Origin: JBAYST01 sp034932745
Lineage (GTDB): Bacteria; Bacillota_I; Bacilli_A; RFN20; CAG-826
Reading direction: 5' to 3'
Assembly: GCA_034932745.1 (NCBI GenBank)
Contig: JAYFOJ010000001.1
Span: 186,001-250,000 of the forward strand
Length of the DNA: 64,000 nucleotides
Shown here: one piece after another, positions 45,333-55,800 of the stretch
Layout: every line of letters starts with the position of its first letter
How positions within the stretch are numbered: position 1 is the first letter of the stretch
Position numbers and translations under genes: made by a program
Notes under the pieces: generated by a model
The model's input: the letters and a program-made list of their open reading frames with translations, nothing else
What the model was told of the DNA's origin: nothing
Databases searched by the model: none

Positions 45333-45337
45333 CACAC

Positions 45338-46318
45338 ATGAGTGACGAAAAAATTGAAGTAGCCGCAAAGGAAGCTACTGTCGAAGCTAACCCAATGGAA
45401 GCTTTGATGCACGATCCAAATGCACCGATTATGACGATGAAAAAACTTCTCGAAGCCGGTGCCCATTTTGGTCATCCAACCAAAAAATGGAATCCAAAGA
45501 TGAAGAAATATATCTTTGGTGCTAGAAATGGTGTTTACATTATCGATTTAAAGAAAACAGTCGAATGCGTTAACACTGCTTACTTAGCAATGAAAGATAT
45601 CGTCGACAAAGGTGGAAAGATTCTATTTGTCGGCACTAAGAAACAATGTGTTGAGGCCGTTGAAGCTGAGGCACTACGTTCTGGTTCTTTCTACATTACA
45701 CACCGTTGGTTAGGCGGAACATTAACTAACTTTAAAACCATTCAATCAAGAATCAGATTCCTAAAGGAACTCGAAAGAAAAGATGAAAGTGGCGAACTCG
45801 ATCTAATCAACAAAAAAGAAGCTTCACTTTTAAGAAAAGAGAAGGAAAAGTTGAATAGAAACTTAGTCGGAATTAAAGAAATGCGCAAGATTCCAAACGC
45901 AATCTTTGTTGTCGATCCACACAATGAACACATCGCTGTTCTCGAAGCTAAGAAACTTGGCATCCCAGTGTTTGGTATTGTCGATACAAATTCCAACCCT
46001 GAAGAAGTCGATTTCCCAATCCCAGCTAATGATGATGCAATTCGTTCAGTTGCTTTAATCTTAGCCGTTATCGCTGACTCAATCGTTGAAAGTAAAGGCG
46101 GTACACCAGTTGTTGCCTATACAAAAGACGAAGGTGAAGAAGTGACGATGAAAGATGCTATCCGTTTAGCCGACAAAGAGAATGCTGAAAAGCTTGCTCG
46201 TATTCGCGCTGAAAGAAAAGCAAGACAAGAACGTTTCGAAAAAGAACAAAACGAAAGAGCTAAAGCACGTGCCGAAAGACAAGCTGCTTACGAAGCTAAA
46301 GATAAAAAGGAAGAGTAA
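45338..46318 (+). CDS. rpsB: 30S ribosomal protein S2, with long charged C-terminal extension
   Basis: S2 of the small subunit. The core spans about residues 30-260: LLEAGAHFGHPTKKWNPKMKKYIFG, YIIDLKKTV, FVGTKKQ, RWLGGTLTNFKTI and PNAIFVVDPHNEHIAVLEA. The 326 residues exceed the usual 230-260; about 28 acidic residues precede the core and about 55 Arg/Glu/Lys/Ala-rich helical residues follow it. The ATG has a strong GAAGGAGGT ribosome site. Confidence 0.96.
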   Translation: MSDEKIEVAAKEATVEANPMEALMHDPNAPIMTMKKLLEAGAHFGHPTKKWNPKMKKYIFGARNGVYIIDLKKTVECVNTAYLAMKDIVDKGGKILFVGTKKQCVEAVEAEALRSGSFYITHRWLGGTLTNFKTIQSRIRFLKELERKDESGELDLINKKEASLLRKEKEKLNRNLVGIKEMRKIPNAIFVVDPHNEHIAVLEAKKLGIPVFGIVDTNSNPEEVDFPIPANDDAIRSVALILAVIADSIVESKGGTPVVAYTKDEGEEVTMKDAIRLADKENAEKLARIRAERKARQERFEKEQNERAKARAERQAAYEAKDKKEE

Positions 46319-46320
46319 AT

Positions 46321-47199
46321 ATGGCAACCGCAAATCTTATCGAATTAATTAAAATTTTACGTGAGACGACCGGTGCTGGAATGATGGACTGCAAGAAAGC
46401 TCTCGAAGAGAATGGTCTCAATCTTGAAAAAGCCGCTGACTATTTAAGAGAGAAAGGAATCGCTAAAGCTGCCAAAAAGGCTGAGCGAATTGCTGCCGAA
46501 GGTTTGACCAATGTTAAAACATGCAAGTCTTGTGGCAAAACTGTAGTTTATGAAGTTAACTGTGAAACTGACTTTGTCGGTCGTGGTGACAATTTCCGTC
46601 ATCTAGTCGAAGAAGTCGGAGACATCTTGTTAGACAAGGCTCCAGCAAACATCGAACACGCAAAAGAAATTACAAACAAACTATTCACAGACGCAACAGT
46701 TAAGATTGGTGAAAAACTTGATCTTAGACGTTTCGAATTCGTGAGTAAAAAAGCTGGTCAATCCGTTGGTACATATATTCATATGGGTGGAAAGATTTCT
46801 GTCGCTGTGCTTCTAGATAAAGAGAATCACGAACTAGCAGAATCAATCGCGATGCATATCGCCGCTAATAATCCACTTTACATTACCAAGGATGCAATCC
46901 CAAGCGATGTAAGAGAAAAAGAAACTGCTATCCAAATCGAGACGATGAAAAACGATCCTAAATTCGCTGGTAAGCCAGTCGAAATGCTCGAGAAAATCGT
47001 TGCAGGAAAAGTTAATAAAGTCTTATTTGAATCAGTTTTAAGTGAACAAGCCTACTTGTTAGACGACACGAAAACCGTTGGACAGATTCTTCTTGAAAAC
47101 AGCGTTAAAGTTCTAAAACTCGTGCGTTTCCAAGTTGGAGAAGGAATTGAAAAAAGACATGATGACTTCGCTAGCGAAGTTATGAGTCAAGTGAAATAA
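46321..47199 (+). CDS. tsf: Elongation factor Ts
   Basis: A 292-residue nucleotide exchange factor for EF-Tu. LRETTGAGMMDCKKALEENGLNLEKAADYLREKGIAKA at 12-50 and VYEVNCETDFVGRGDNF near 75-91 are the two signatures. Just before the second is a Cys-K-S-Cys-G-K turn in place of the usual short strand connection, which resembles a half zinc knuckle. It starts 2 bases after rpsB and ends at a terminator. Confidence 0.96.
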   Translation: MATANLIELIKILRETTGAGMMDCKKALEENGLNLEKAADYLREKGIAKAAKKAERIAAEGLTNVKTCKSCGKTVVYEVNCETDFVGRGDNFRHLVEEVGDILLDKAPANIEHAKEITNKLFTDATVKIGEKLDLRRFEFVSKKAGQSVGTYIHMGGKISVAVLLDKENHELAESIAMHIAANNPLYITKDAIPSDVREKETAIQIETMKNDPKFAGKPVEMLEKIVAGKVNKVLFESVLSEQAYLLDDTKTVGQILLENSVKVLKLVRFQVGEGIEKRHDDFASEVMSQVK

Positions 47200-47200
47200 A

Positions 47201-47226
47201 GGAACACTTTTAGTGTTTCTTTTTTT
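47201..47226 (+). terminator. Terminator after tsf
   Basis: GGAACACT and AGTGTTTC pair around TTT (one G-U), followed by seven T residues. Confidence 0.87.
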
Positions 47227-47249
47227 AAAGTAAGGGGGATTTAGATAAA

Positions 47250-47966
47250 GTGTATAAACGAATACTACTAAAACTAAGTGGCGAGGCTCTAGCCGATAAG
47301 GAGCATTGCCAGACTTTGAATTGCGAGAAACTTAATCTAATCGCAAATGAAATCAAAAACCTCCACAAAATGAACGTTGAAATTGGAGTCGTCATTGGTG
47401 CTGGCAATATTTGGAGAGGCAAGTTTGCTGATTCAATTGGAATTGGACACGCCGAAGCGGATTATATGGGCATGATCGGAACCATTATCAATAGCGTCGC
47501 CCTAGCAAGTGCTTTGAAAAAGCAAGGTGTCAAAGCCGAAGTAATGAGCGCGTTAATGGTTGACCCGATGACCATCGAATACGACGCTAAAAAAGCAATC
47601 GAAAAAATGAAATCTGGAGTCGTCATGGTTTTCGGTGGTGGAACAGGCAAGCCATTCTTCACAACCGACACAGCAGCGACGATGAGAGCGATTGAGATTA
47701 ACGCTAACGTTATCTTGATGGGTAAGTTTGGAGTCGATGGTGTATTTTCAGATGATCCAAGAACTAATCCAAACGCGCATTTAATTAAGGAGATTACTTT
47801 CCAAGAGATTATAGATAAAAAACTAGAAGTAATGGATATGTCAGCGGTCGAACTTATCAAAGATAAAGATATCGATATTCGCGTCTTCAATATGAACAAT
47901 CCTAACAACATTAAACAGGTTGTTTTAGGAGAGAACATCGGTACTACAGTTAGGAAAGGAAAATAA
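47250..47966 (+). CDS. pyrH: UMP kinase
   Basis: A 238-residue amino-acid-kinase-fold UMP kinase. RILLKLSGEALADKE at 4-18, GVVIGAGNIWRG near 47-58, MGMIGTIINSVAL near 72-84 and GGGTGKPFFTTDTAA near 129-143 are family motifs. GTG start behind AGGGGG. Bacterial PyrH is a hexamer activated by GTP. frr begins 1 base after the stop. Confidence 0.96.
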   Translation: MYKRILLKLSGEALADKEHCQTLNCEKLNLIANEIKNLHKMNVEIGVVIGAGNIWRGKFADSIGIGHAEADYMGMIGTIINSVALASALKKQGVKAEVMSALMVDPMTIEYDAKKAIEKMKSGVVMVFGGGTGKPFFTTDTAATMRAIEINANVILMGKFGVDGVFSDDPRTNPNAHLIKEITFQEIIDKKLEVMDMSAVELIKDKDIDIRVFNMNNPNNIKQVVLGENIGTTVRKGK

Positions 47967-47967
47967 T

Positions 47968-48513
47968 ATGAACGAATTAACACAAGAAGCAAAATTTGGA
48001 ATGGAGAAAGCAATTGAAAACTACCGTTCCAGTCTTAACACCCTTAGGACAGGTCGTGCCAATCCATCAATTCTCGATGGAGTGATGGTGGATTATTATG
48101 GTTCTCCAATTCCGCTTAATCAGATTTCCGCGATTTCTGTTCCAGAAGCAAGACAAATACTAATTAAGCCATATGATCGAAATGATATTCGTTCGATTTT
48201 AGCGGCTTTGTCGTCTGCTAACATTGGTTTAAACCCAGTTAACGATGAGACCGTTATTAGAATAATGGTTCCTCCTCTAACCGAAGATCGTCGTCGTGAA
48301 ATCGTAAGACAAGCTAAGAAGTATACTGAAGAATGCAAAATCGCTATTAGAAACATTCGTCGTGACTTCATTGATTTAGCAAGAGCGGACGAAGAAATGA
48401 GCGAAGATTCAGTGAAAAGAATCGAAAAAGAAATTCAAGATGTCACCGATGCTTCAAATAAAACAATCGATGATATAATGAGTCGAAAAGAAGTCGAAAT
48501 AATGACAATTTAA
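47968..48513 (+). CDS. frr: Ribosome recycling factor
   Basis: A 181-residue RRF that splits post-termination ribosomes with EF-G. TLRTGRANPSILDGVMVDYYGSPIPLNQ near 26-53, ALSSANIGLNPVNDETVIRIMVPPLTEDRRRE near 84-115 and the long C-terminal helix with DFIDLARADEEMSEDSVKRIEKEIQ type sequence are conserved. AAAGGAAA precedes the ATG. The stop lies at the edge of a terminator. Confidence 0.97.
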   Translation: MNELTQEAKFGMEKAIENYRSSLNTLRTGRANPSILDGVMVDYYGSPIPLNQISAISVPEARQILIKPYDRNDIRSILAALSSANIGLNPVNDETVIRIMVPPLTEDRRREIVRQAKKYTEECKIAIRNIRRDFIDLARADEEMSEDSVKRIEKEIQDVTDASNKTIDDIMSRKEVEIMTI

Positions 48514-48541
48514 GGCGGTATTAAATACTGCCTTTTCTTTT
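48512..48541 (+). terminator. Terminator after frr
   Basis: AAGGCGGTA and TACTGCCTT pair (one G-U) around TTAAA, followed by TTCTTTT. Confidence 0.85.
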
Positions 48542-48584
48542 AGAAAACTCCCTATTTTTACTATGCTTACCTAGCGCGAGTGTG

Positions 48585-48590
48585 TATACT
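48585..48590 (+). promoter_or_regulatory. -10 of the uppS-cdsA-dxr-rseP-polC unit
   Basis: TATACT 25 bases before the uppS ATG; a weak TATGCT is 17 bases upstream. AGGAG follows it. Confidence 0.45.
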
Positions 48591-48614
48591 TATACGTAGG
48601 AGTTTAAGTACCAA

Positions 48615-49328
48615 ATGCATAGCGAGATTAAACATATCGCATTCATCATGGATGGAAACGGCCGCTGGGCAAAAGCCAGAAATCTTCCACGTTCTCTTGG
48701 TCATAAAGCAGGATGTGAAAGAGTCGAAGAAATCTATCAAGAATGCATCGATCAAGGTATTGAAGCAATGTCTTTATATGCTTTCAGCACCGAAAACTGG
48801 AAAAGACCAAAAAGTGAGATAGATCAACTATTCAAGTATCTCAACCAATTTTTTAAGCGCGAAATTAATCGCATGATTAATAAAGGTGTTCGCATCATCG
48901 TTTCAGGCGATATTACAAAACTTCCTTTGTCGACTCAGAGAGTTGTTAAAAATTCAGTGGAATTAACAAAAAATGGTAAGAAGTTTACCTTCAATATTTG
49001 TCTTAACTACGGCGGCAAGGCCGAGATATTAAAAGCTACAAAAGAAATAGCGGAAGACTACAAAAAAGGTTTGATTATCGCTGATGAAATAGATGAAAAA
49101 CTTTTTGAATCGCATTTATATACAAAAGATCTTCCACCTGTAGATTTAATGATAAGAACTAGTGGAGAAATGAGAACTAGTAATTATTTACCGTGGCAAA
49201 TTGCATATGCGGAAATGATGTTTCCATTAGTGCCATGGCCAGATTTCACAAAAGAAGAATTCCGAAAGTGTCTTGAAGATTTTAAAAATAGAGATCGAAG
49301 ATATGGAGGTATTAAAGATGAGAAATAA
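48615..49328 (+). CDS. uppS: Undecaprenyl diphosphate synthase
   Basis: A 237-residue cis-prenyltransferase making the C55 carrier for peptidoglycan. HIAFIMDGNGRWAKARNLPRSLGHKAG near 7-33 holds the catalytic Asp13 with the Asn, Arg and His of the pyrophosphate site; LYAFSTENWKRP near 55-66 and DLMIRTSGEMRTSNYLPWQIAYAEM near 180-204 complete the pattern. Cytoplasmic, membrane-associated. Overlaps cdsA by 11 bases. Confidence 0.96.
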   Translation: MHSEIKHIAFIMDGNGRWAKARNLPRSLGHKAGCERVEEIYQECIDQGIEAMSLYAFSTENWKRPKSEIDQLFKYLNQFFKREINRMINKGVRIIVSGDITKLPLSTQRVVKNSVELTKNGKKFTFNICLNYGGKAEILKATKEIAEDYKKGLIIADEIDEKLFESHLYTKDLPPVDLMIRTSGEMRTSNYLPWQIAYAEMMFPLVPWPDFTKEEFRKCLEDFKNRDRRYGGIKDEK

Positions 49329-50334
49329 CAAAAACGAAATCAAACCAAATGTTATCACCCACGAACAACAAACGTCGATGTGGGTAAGAACATTGTCCGC
49401 AGTAATCGCGATTGCAATTGTGCTGCCGACAATCTTTCTTGGCGGTTGGTTCTACTTCGCATTGTCTTTTGCCCTTATTGGATTAAGTTCGTGGGAATTG
49501 GTTCACTGTGCGAAGAAAAAATATAATCCGCTTCTTTATATCTTAACTTTTTTACTTATTGCCGTGCTTACATATACTCCGTTCATGAGAAACATTTTTA
49601 CCGAGTATCATGGAGATTGGAATCTATACTCTAATTTCGATTCACTTTACATTTCCGTCTTCGTCGTCGTCATTGGAGTTATTTTGACCTTCTCATTGGT
49701 ATTAATCGATAAGAACTTTGAAGTAAGAGATGCTGCATATATTGTTTCTTTTGGACTCGTGATTGGTCTAGGGATTCAAAGCTTGTTATTTATCCGTTAC
49801 TACCCTTTAAACGAGTTTTATGGTGCCGGGAACGCTGTTCAAGATTCGACATTTAATTATTTCGAATCGACCGCTTTGTTCTTCTTTGTCGTCGTTGGGT
49901 CATTGCTATGCGATACAGGAGCATATTTTACCGGTGTTTTGTTTGGTCGTAACAAGATTAACGAAAGAATATCTCCGAAGAAAACTTGGGAAGGTTTTGT
50001 CGGTGGTGCGATTCTTTCTTTTGTGTTCACACAAGCCTTTGCGTTTATCATGGCCGCAAATGGACATCCAATTATAAGTAGTCTCGACTTAAATCACTGG
50101 TACTTTATCGTTATACTAGGAATTGTTATTGCTTTTGTTTCACAACTAGGGGATTTTATCTTCAGCTCAGTTAAGAGATATTACGGGGTTAAAGATTTTG
50201 GCTTTATAATGCCAGGACATGGTGGAATATTAGACCGCATTGATTCTGTTATATTCGCGGTTATATCTTCATCTGCGCTGATTATATTGTTTAATTTTGC
50301 CATCAAAGGAGATTGGAGCAAGATATTCTTATAA
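49318..50334 (+). CDS. cdsA: Phosphatidate cytidylyltransferase
   Basis: A 338-residue polytopic membrane enzyme making CDP-diacylglycerol. The C-terminal signature is intact: SPKKTWEGFVGG near 220-231 and SQLGDFIFSSVKRYYGVKDFG followed by MPGHGGILDRIDS near 279-313. About eight membrane segments. It is longer than the family's 260-280, owing to a larger N-terminal and central loop region. GGAGGT precedes the ATG at 49318, inside the end of uppS. Confidence 0.94.
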   Translation: MRNNKNEIKPNVITHEQQTSMWVRTLSAVIAIAIVLPTIFLGGWFYFALSFALIGLSSWELVHCAKKKYNPLLYILTFLLIAVLTYTPFMRNIFTEYHGDWNLYSNFDSLYISVFVVVIGVILTFSLVLIDKNFEVRDAAYIVSFGLVIGLGIQSLLFIRYYPLNEFYGAGNAVQDSTFNYFESTALFFFVVVGSLLCDTGAYFTGVLFGRNKINERISPKKTWEGFVGGAILSFVFTQAFAFIMAANGHPIISSLDLNHWYFIVILGIVIAFVSQLGDFIFSSVKRYYGVKDFGFIMPGHGGILDRIDSVIFAVISSSALIILFNFAIKGDWSKIFL

Positions 50335-51488
50335 TGACAAAGATTTGTTTACTCGGAGCATCTGGGAGTATTGGAAGACAAACTCTCGAAGTCATGAAAG
50401 AACAAGGAGATTTCAAACTTGTTTCTTTTAGTGTTGGGCACAACACCGAGATAATCGAACAAATAATTAAAGAACATCCAGAAGTCGAATCGCTTTACCT
50501 TATAGACAGTAAAATTAAAGATAAACTATGTTTAAAATATAAGAACATCATTATGTTTTCTGGAGAAAATGGTTTAAAAGAGATGGTTGAGAAAACCACT
50601 GCCGATATGGTCGTTAATGCTCTTGTTGGCTTCTGTGGATTGATTCCTTCGATCGCTGCCTTGAATCGAAATTTAGATTTAGCTTTAGCAAATAAAGAAT
50701 CACTAGTAGTTGGTGGTGAATTGATTTCTAAACTTCTCAAAGAGGGACATGGCCGTATCTATCCAATCGATTCAGAACATTCCGCGCTTCTTAAATGTTT
50801 ACTTGTCGATGATCGAAATGTAAAAGAATTGATTCTCACCGCAAGCGGAGGTGCATTTAGAAATCTCAAAAGAGAAGAATTGAATAATCTAACAAAAGAA
50901 GATGCTTTAAAGCATCCAACCTGGAAAATGGGCTCAAAGATTACTATTGATTCGGCGACGATGGTTAATAAATGCTTTGAAATAATTGAAGCACACTATT
51001 TATTCGATTATCCATTTTCTAAAATCAAAGTTATTCTTCACGATGAGTCCAACGTTCACTCAATGGTTTTATATAAGAATGGATTTTATCGCGCTGAGGT
51101 GAATAACCCTGACATGAAGAACCCAATTGCTTTTGCGCTTAGCCATAATCTTGCTTATTTTGAAACATGCGTTTCCAAGGATTATCATCTTTTTGGTGAC
51201 TATCATTTTCATGAATTTAATCTTTCGAGGTTTCCAATCGTCAAATGGGCCGAAAAAGTAATTGATGAAAAGGGTATTTATGGTGCGGTTTTAAACGCTT
51301 CTAATGAAATTGCCGTTCAAGCCTTTTTAAATGATGAAATCAAGTTTTTGCGAATCGAAGATATTATTAACAAATGTATGGAAGAAACGATTAACATCGT
51401 TAATCCTACTTTAAAACAAATTATCGATATCGATGAGTTAACAAGAGCAAAAGCAAGAGTATTAGTAGAAAAATGGAGAAAAGAATAA
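50334..51488 (+). CDS. dxr: 1-deoxy-D-xylulose 5-phosphate reductoisomerase
   Basis: A 384-residue enzyme of the MEP isoprenoid pathway, feeding uppS. LLGASGSIGRQTLEVM near 6-21 binds NADPH; ALANKESLVVGGELI near 118-132, DSEHSAL, ASGGAFR near 181 and HPTWKMGSKITIDSATMVNKCFEIIEAHYLF near 202-232 form the metal and substrate site. The ATG shares one base with the cdsA stop. This shows a MEP rather than mevalonate route. Confidence 0.96.
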   Translation: MTKICLLGASGSIGRQTLEVMKEQGDFKLVSFSVGHNTEIIEQIIKEHPEVESLYLIDSKIKDKLCLKYKNIIMFSGENGLKEMVEKTTADMVVNALVGFCGLIPSIAALNRNLDLALANKESLVVGGELISKLLKEGHGRIYPIDSEHSALLKCLLVDDRNVKELILTASGGAFRNLKREELNNLTKEDALKHPTWKMGSKITIDSATMVNKCFEIIEAHYLFDYPFSKIKVILHDESNVHSMVLYKNGFYRAEVNNPDMKNPIAFALSHNLAYFETCVSKDYHLFGDYHFHEFNLSRFPIVKWAEKVIDEKGIYGAVLNASNEIAVQAFLNDEIKFLRIEDIINKCMEETINIVNPTLKQIIDIDELTRAKARVLVEKWRKE

Positions 51489-52832
51489 ATGGAAATCTTA
51501 CAAAACATATTTAGCATCATCTTGTTCATTTTGAGCCTTTCGGTCCTAGTGATGATCCACGAACTAGGCCATTTTGGCGCCGCAAAAGTATTTAAAGTTT
51601 ATTGTTCTGACTTTTCGATTGGTTTTGGAAAAGCCTTGGTACACAAAAAAAGAAAAGACGGAGAAACATATTTCTCGTTAAGAATCGTCCCTTTTGGCGG
51701 TTTTGTGGCGATGGCAGAAGATGAGGGCGAAACACCCGAAGGCGTTAAAGTTCCAAAAGAGCGTTCGATTAACGGCGTTAGAAAATGGAAAGCCGCAATC
51801 ATCATGGTTTCTGGCGTTGTCATGAACGTTGTTCTAGCAATTCTTCTTCTTTACATCTCTAGCCAATGTTTCCCAATAGATCAATTGTATATCGATTCTT
51901 ATAACGTTGCTTCGAATAGTCCTGCGGAAATTGCCGGTGTTAAACCTTACAACTACGACACAAAAGAAGGCGATGTCGCCGTTATGACTTATTATTACTA
52001 CGATGAAAATGGTTTCATTAGCGATAGTGCAACTTTAACTCAAGATGAATTAAACGCGATTGCTAGTAGTGCAAAAAGCGTCGATTTAGTATTTACTACC
52101 GATGCGGTTGTTACCTTAAATGACGACACGACTATCAGTGCTTATGTCGTAATGGACACTTCCAAAGTAACTTTGGCCGATTTGAACATTAAAACATCGA
52201 TGCTTACTTTTAGACATAAAGAAATCGTCGAAGGTAAAGATAAGTATATAAATAACATCGCCGTTGATGGTATTAAATCAGTTTCGATAAACGCTAAATT
52301 CAAACATCTTGAAAACGACACTTGGGTCGACTCGACTGTTAATCCAATAGTAATCAATAAAGTGACAATTCAAGGAAGCGATACCCCTGTATTAGAAGAA
52401 ATTGGGTTATCATTCTTCAATCATCAACATTGGGCTAGTTTCCAAGAAGCATGGAGCCTTACATTTAATAAGTTTGGCACAGGAGCATCCGCTATTTTTA
52501 GAGCCCTTGGAGATTTGTTTACTGGTAAAGGATGGGATGGAGTCGGCGGAATTATTTCCATCTATTCTTCGACCACGATGACTTTAAATACGATGGGTTT
52601 TGGATATTACTTATATTATTGGGGAGTTATTTCGATTAACTTAGCGATTGTTAATTTATTACCTTTCCCTGGACTAGATGGCTGGCAATTGCTAGTGATA
52701 GCAATAGAAGGTATATCTCGTAAGAAAATACCTGATAAAGTTAAGAACATTGTTTCTTATATTGGCCTAGGATTATTGTTCGCCTTAATGGCTCTGCTGA
52801 TTGTAAAAGATATATTCTTTCCAATCGTTTAA
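51489..52832 (+). CDS. rseP: Site-2 membrane zinc metalloprotease RseP (YluC/RasP)
   Basis: A 447-residue intramembrane protease. VMIHELGHFGAAKVF near 18-32 is the HExxH zinc site in the first membrane segment; the PDZ-like extracellular region spans about 135-310; NLLPFPGLDGWQLL near 388-401 gives the third zinc ligand Asp, with a Trp where most members have Gly (LDGG). It cleaves anti-sigma factors and remnant signal peptides. It starts directly after dxr. proS, normally between rseP and polC, is missing. Confidence 0.93.
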   Translation: MEILQNIFSIILFILSLSVLVMIHELGHFGAAKVFKVYCSDFSIGFGKALVHKKRKDGETYFSLRIVPFGGFVAMAEDEGETPEGVKVPKERSINGVRKWKAAIIMVSGVVMNVVLAILLLYISSQCFPIDQLYIDSYNVASNSPAEIAGVKPYNYDTKEGDVAVMTYYYYDENGFISDSATLTQDELNAIASSAKSVDLVFTTDAVVTLNDDTTISAYVVMDTSKVTLADLNIKTSMLTFRHKEIVEGKDKYINNIAVDGIKSVSINAKFKHLENDTWVDSTVNPIVINKVTIQGSDTPVLEEIGLSFFNHQHWASFQEAWSLTFNKFGTGASAIFRALGDLFTGKGWDGVGGIISIYSSTTMTLNTMGFGYYLYYWGVISINLAIVNLLPFPGLDGWQLLVIAIEGISRKKIPDKVKNIVSYIGLGLLFALMALLIVKDIFFPIV

Positions 52833-52852
52833 TTGTTAAAAGGAGAAAAAAG

Positions 52853-55800
52853 ATGGATGAAAAAATGCAAAGATTTCTAAAATCCATCGGCATCGATAAT
52901 GTCGATGCTTTTGACATGAGTTTTGATCTTTGCGCTCGCAATACCTTTAACCGCGAACAAATCGATATGGTAATCGTCAAGACTTTGCCATGGGATTATT
53001 ATCAACTTCGTCAATTCATGGATGGACTACAAAGCATTGATTATAAATACACGATTGCTTTCTCTTATATTAAACGCCCGACATATCACGATGTTTTAAA
53101 GTTATTTGATGATTGGTATCAAACGCTTTATCGCGTTCCTAATCCTTTAGCGATTAGTGGCGAAGATGAAAAAATCATTATCGAATACGAAGATGAATCA
53201 CAAAAAACCAAAATGAAGAATACGATTATCGATTTTAAAGATTTCCTCGGTTATATTTTTTATGATTTTGATGTCGAAGAAAACGTTAAGCAAAAAGAGG
53301 AAGAAATCGGTTTTTCAAAAAAAGAAATAAAGGCAATTACTAAAGAGGCGAAAGCAATCGCGGTCGAAGCCATTGAAAGTCAAGATAATACACAACTTGA
53401 AATTAACGACTCGAAAGATGCTGAACAAATAATCGAAGATAATAAGAATAATAATGAACTCCAATCTCAAGTCGAAGATGCACTTTTAAAAGAGATGAAA
53501 AAGAACGCTCAAAGAATGAAAAAGGAGCGAGAGAGTGCGCGAATTAATAAAAAGGGTAACTATAGTCCAATCGAATTAATCGACGCAATAGATACGAATT
53601 CTGGAAACGTTGATTTCGATGGTTTTATATTTTCTAGTGAAGCCTCGACATATGGCGATCGAACAAGACTGACATTAGGTGTCAACGACAAAAACGGCGG
53701 TGCTATTTACGTCAGCATGTACGGCACGCAATCAACTCTAACAAAAGAGAAGCTTTCTCAACTAGTAAAGGGCGCTAAAGTCCGCGTTAGAGGATGTGCG
53801 TATTTAGACGATTTTGCTAAACAACTAATGATCAAAGGTCACTATGTCGACTTGTTGCCGCCAGAAGAGATGAAAAAGGACAACGCTCCTATTAAAAGAG
53901 TCGAATTGCATTTGCATTCTCAAATGTCAGCGATGGACGCTACTGGTTCGATGAAAGATTACTGTAAATATGCTAAGTCATTTGGAATGTCTGCATTGGC
54001 AATTACAGATCACGGAAACGTTCAAGGCTTTCCTGATGCCCAAGATGCCGCGAAAAAGAATGGTATCAAGATGTTATATGGAACCGAGTTTTATATGGTC
54101 GACGACCAAGTCGAGTATATAAAAAACCCGAGTGAAATCGAATTGAATAAAGCTAATTTCGTCGTTCTAGACTTAGAAACAACTGGCTTGAGTTGTAGAT
54201 ATGACCGCGTTATTGAATTCGGCGCAGTAAGAATTGAACATGGAACAGAAGTGGGACGCTTGGATATATTAATCGATCCAGAGATGGTTATCCCAGATAA
54301 AATCGTCAAGATTACTCACATTACCAATCAGATGGTAAAGAATAAACCAACATTTAAAGAGGCATTACCTCGACTTGTTGAGTTTATGAAAGATTCCATA
54401 TTGGTTACGCATAACGCCGATTTCGATTTTTCATTTTTGAATGAATCGATTAAAAGATGTGGTGGAGAAATATTAAAAAATCCGGTTATTGATACACTAG
54501 CATTGTCGCGATATTTATTCCCACAAAGTCGAAACCATCGTCTTGGCACCTTGTGCCGTAATATGGAAGTTGTCTACGATGAAGAAACTGCCCATAGAGC
54601 GGATTACGATGCTCACGTTTTAAATGAGGTTTGGCAGGCTCTTTTAGTTAAACTAACTAAAGAAAACCGCAAATTAAAGCATTGCGAATTAGCTAATTTT
54701 GAAACTTCGGATGAAATGTTAAAACATATTCACCCATATCATATGATTGCCCTTGCTAAAAACTATGATGGTTTACACGATTTATATAGATTAATATCTA
54801 AATCAAATATTGATTATTTAGCAGAAGTACCAAAGATTCCTCGTCGCGAACTTAGCGCATTAAGAAAGAACTTAATATTTGGATCTGGATGTTTTAATGG
54901 TGAAATATTTGAAATCGCTGGCCACAAGGATTCAGAGTCATTATTGAAAGCGATTAACTTTTACGATTACATCGAAATTCAACCACTTAACAATTATGTT
55001 TATTTGATTAATAAAGGCGAATACCAATCAAAAGAAGATGTCGAGCGAATACTCAAAGATATCGTCGCTAGCAGTGATAAATTAGGCAAACTAGTCTGTG
55101 CCACTGGCGATGTTCATTATTGTCGCAAAGAAGATAAGATTTTTAGAGATGTCTTCATTTCTGCAAAAGGTCTTGGCGGTGGATACCATCCACTTAACTT
55201 AAACCCGTATGGAAAAAGCGATATCGGTAGTTTTGATAATCCTGACCAGCATTTTAGAACCACAGAAGAAATGCTCGAAGAGATGGAATTTTTGGGTAAG
55301 GAAAAGGCATATGAAATCACTGTCACAAACACTAATAAAATAAGCGACATGATTGAAAAAATGGTTCCATTACCAAATGACCATTTATATACACCACAAA
55401 TTGATCGCTGTGAGGAAATGTTATCTGAGATGTGTTTTAAAACTGCCCACGAATTATATGGAGATCCTTTACCAGAATTAGTTCAAAAACGCTTAGAAAC
55501 CGAATTGAATGGTATTATTTCGAACGGTTACTCAGTTATTTACTATATTGCTCATAAAATTATCAAAAAAGCCAATGATGATGGATTCTTAGTTGGATCA
55601 AGAGGATCTGTTGGTTCGTCTTTTGTTGCGACAATGGCGAATATTACTGAAGTTAATCCTCTACCTCCACATTATCGTTGCCCAAAATGTCGACATGTCG
55701 AATGGACAAGTGAAACATTGCCAGATATCAAATCTGGATATGATTTGCCAAAGAAAAAATGCCCTATCTGCGGAGAAGAATTGATAAGAGATGGACAAAA

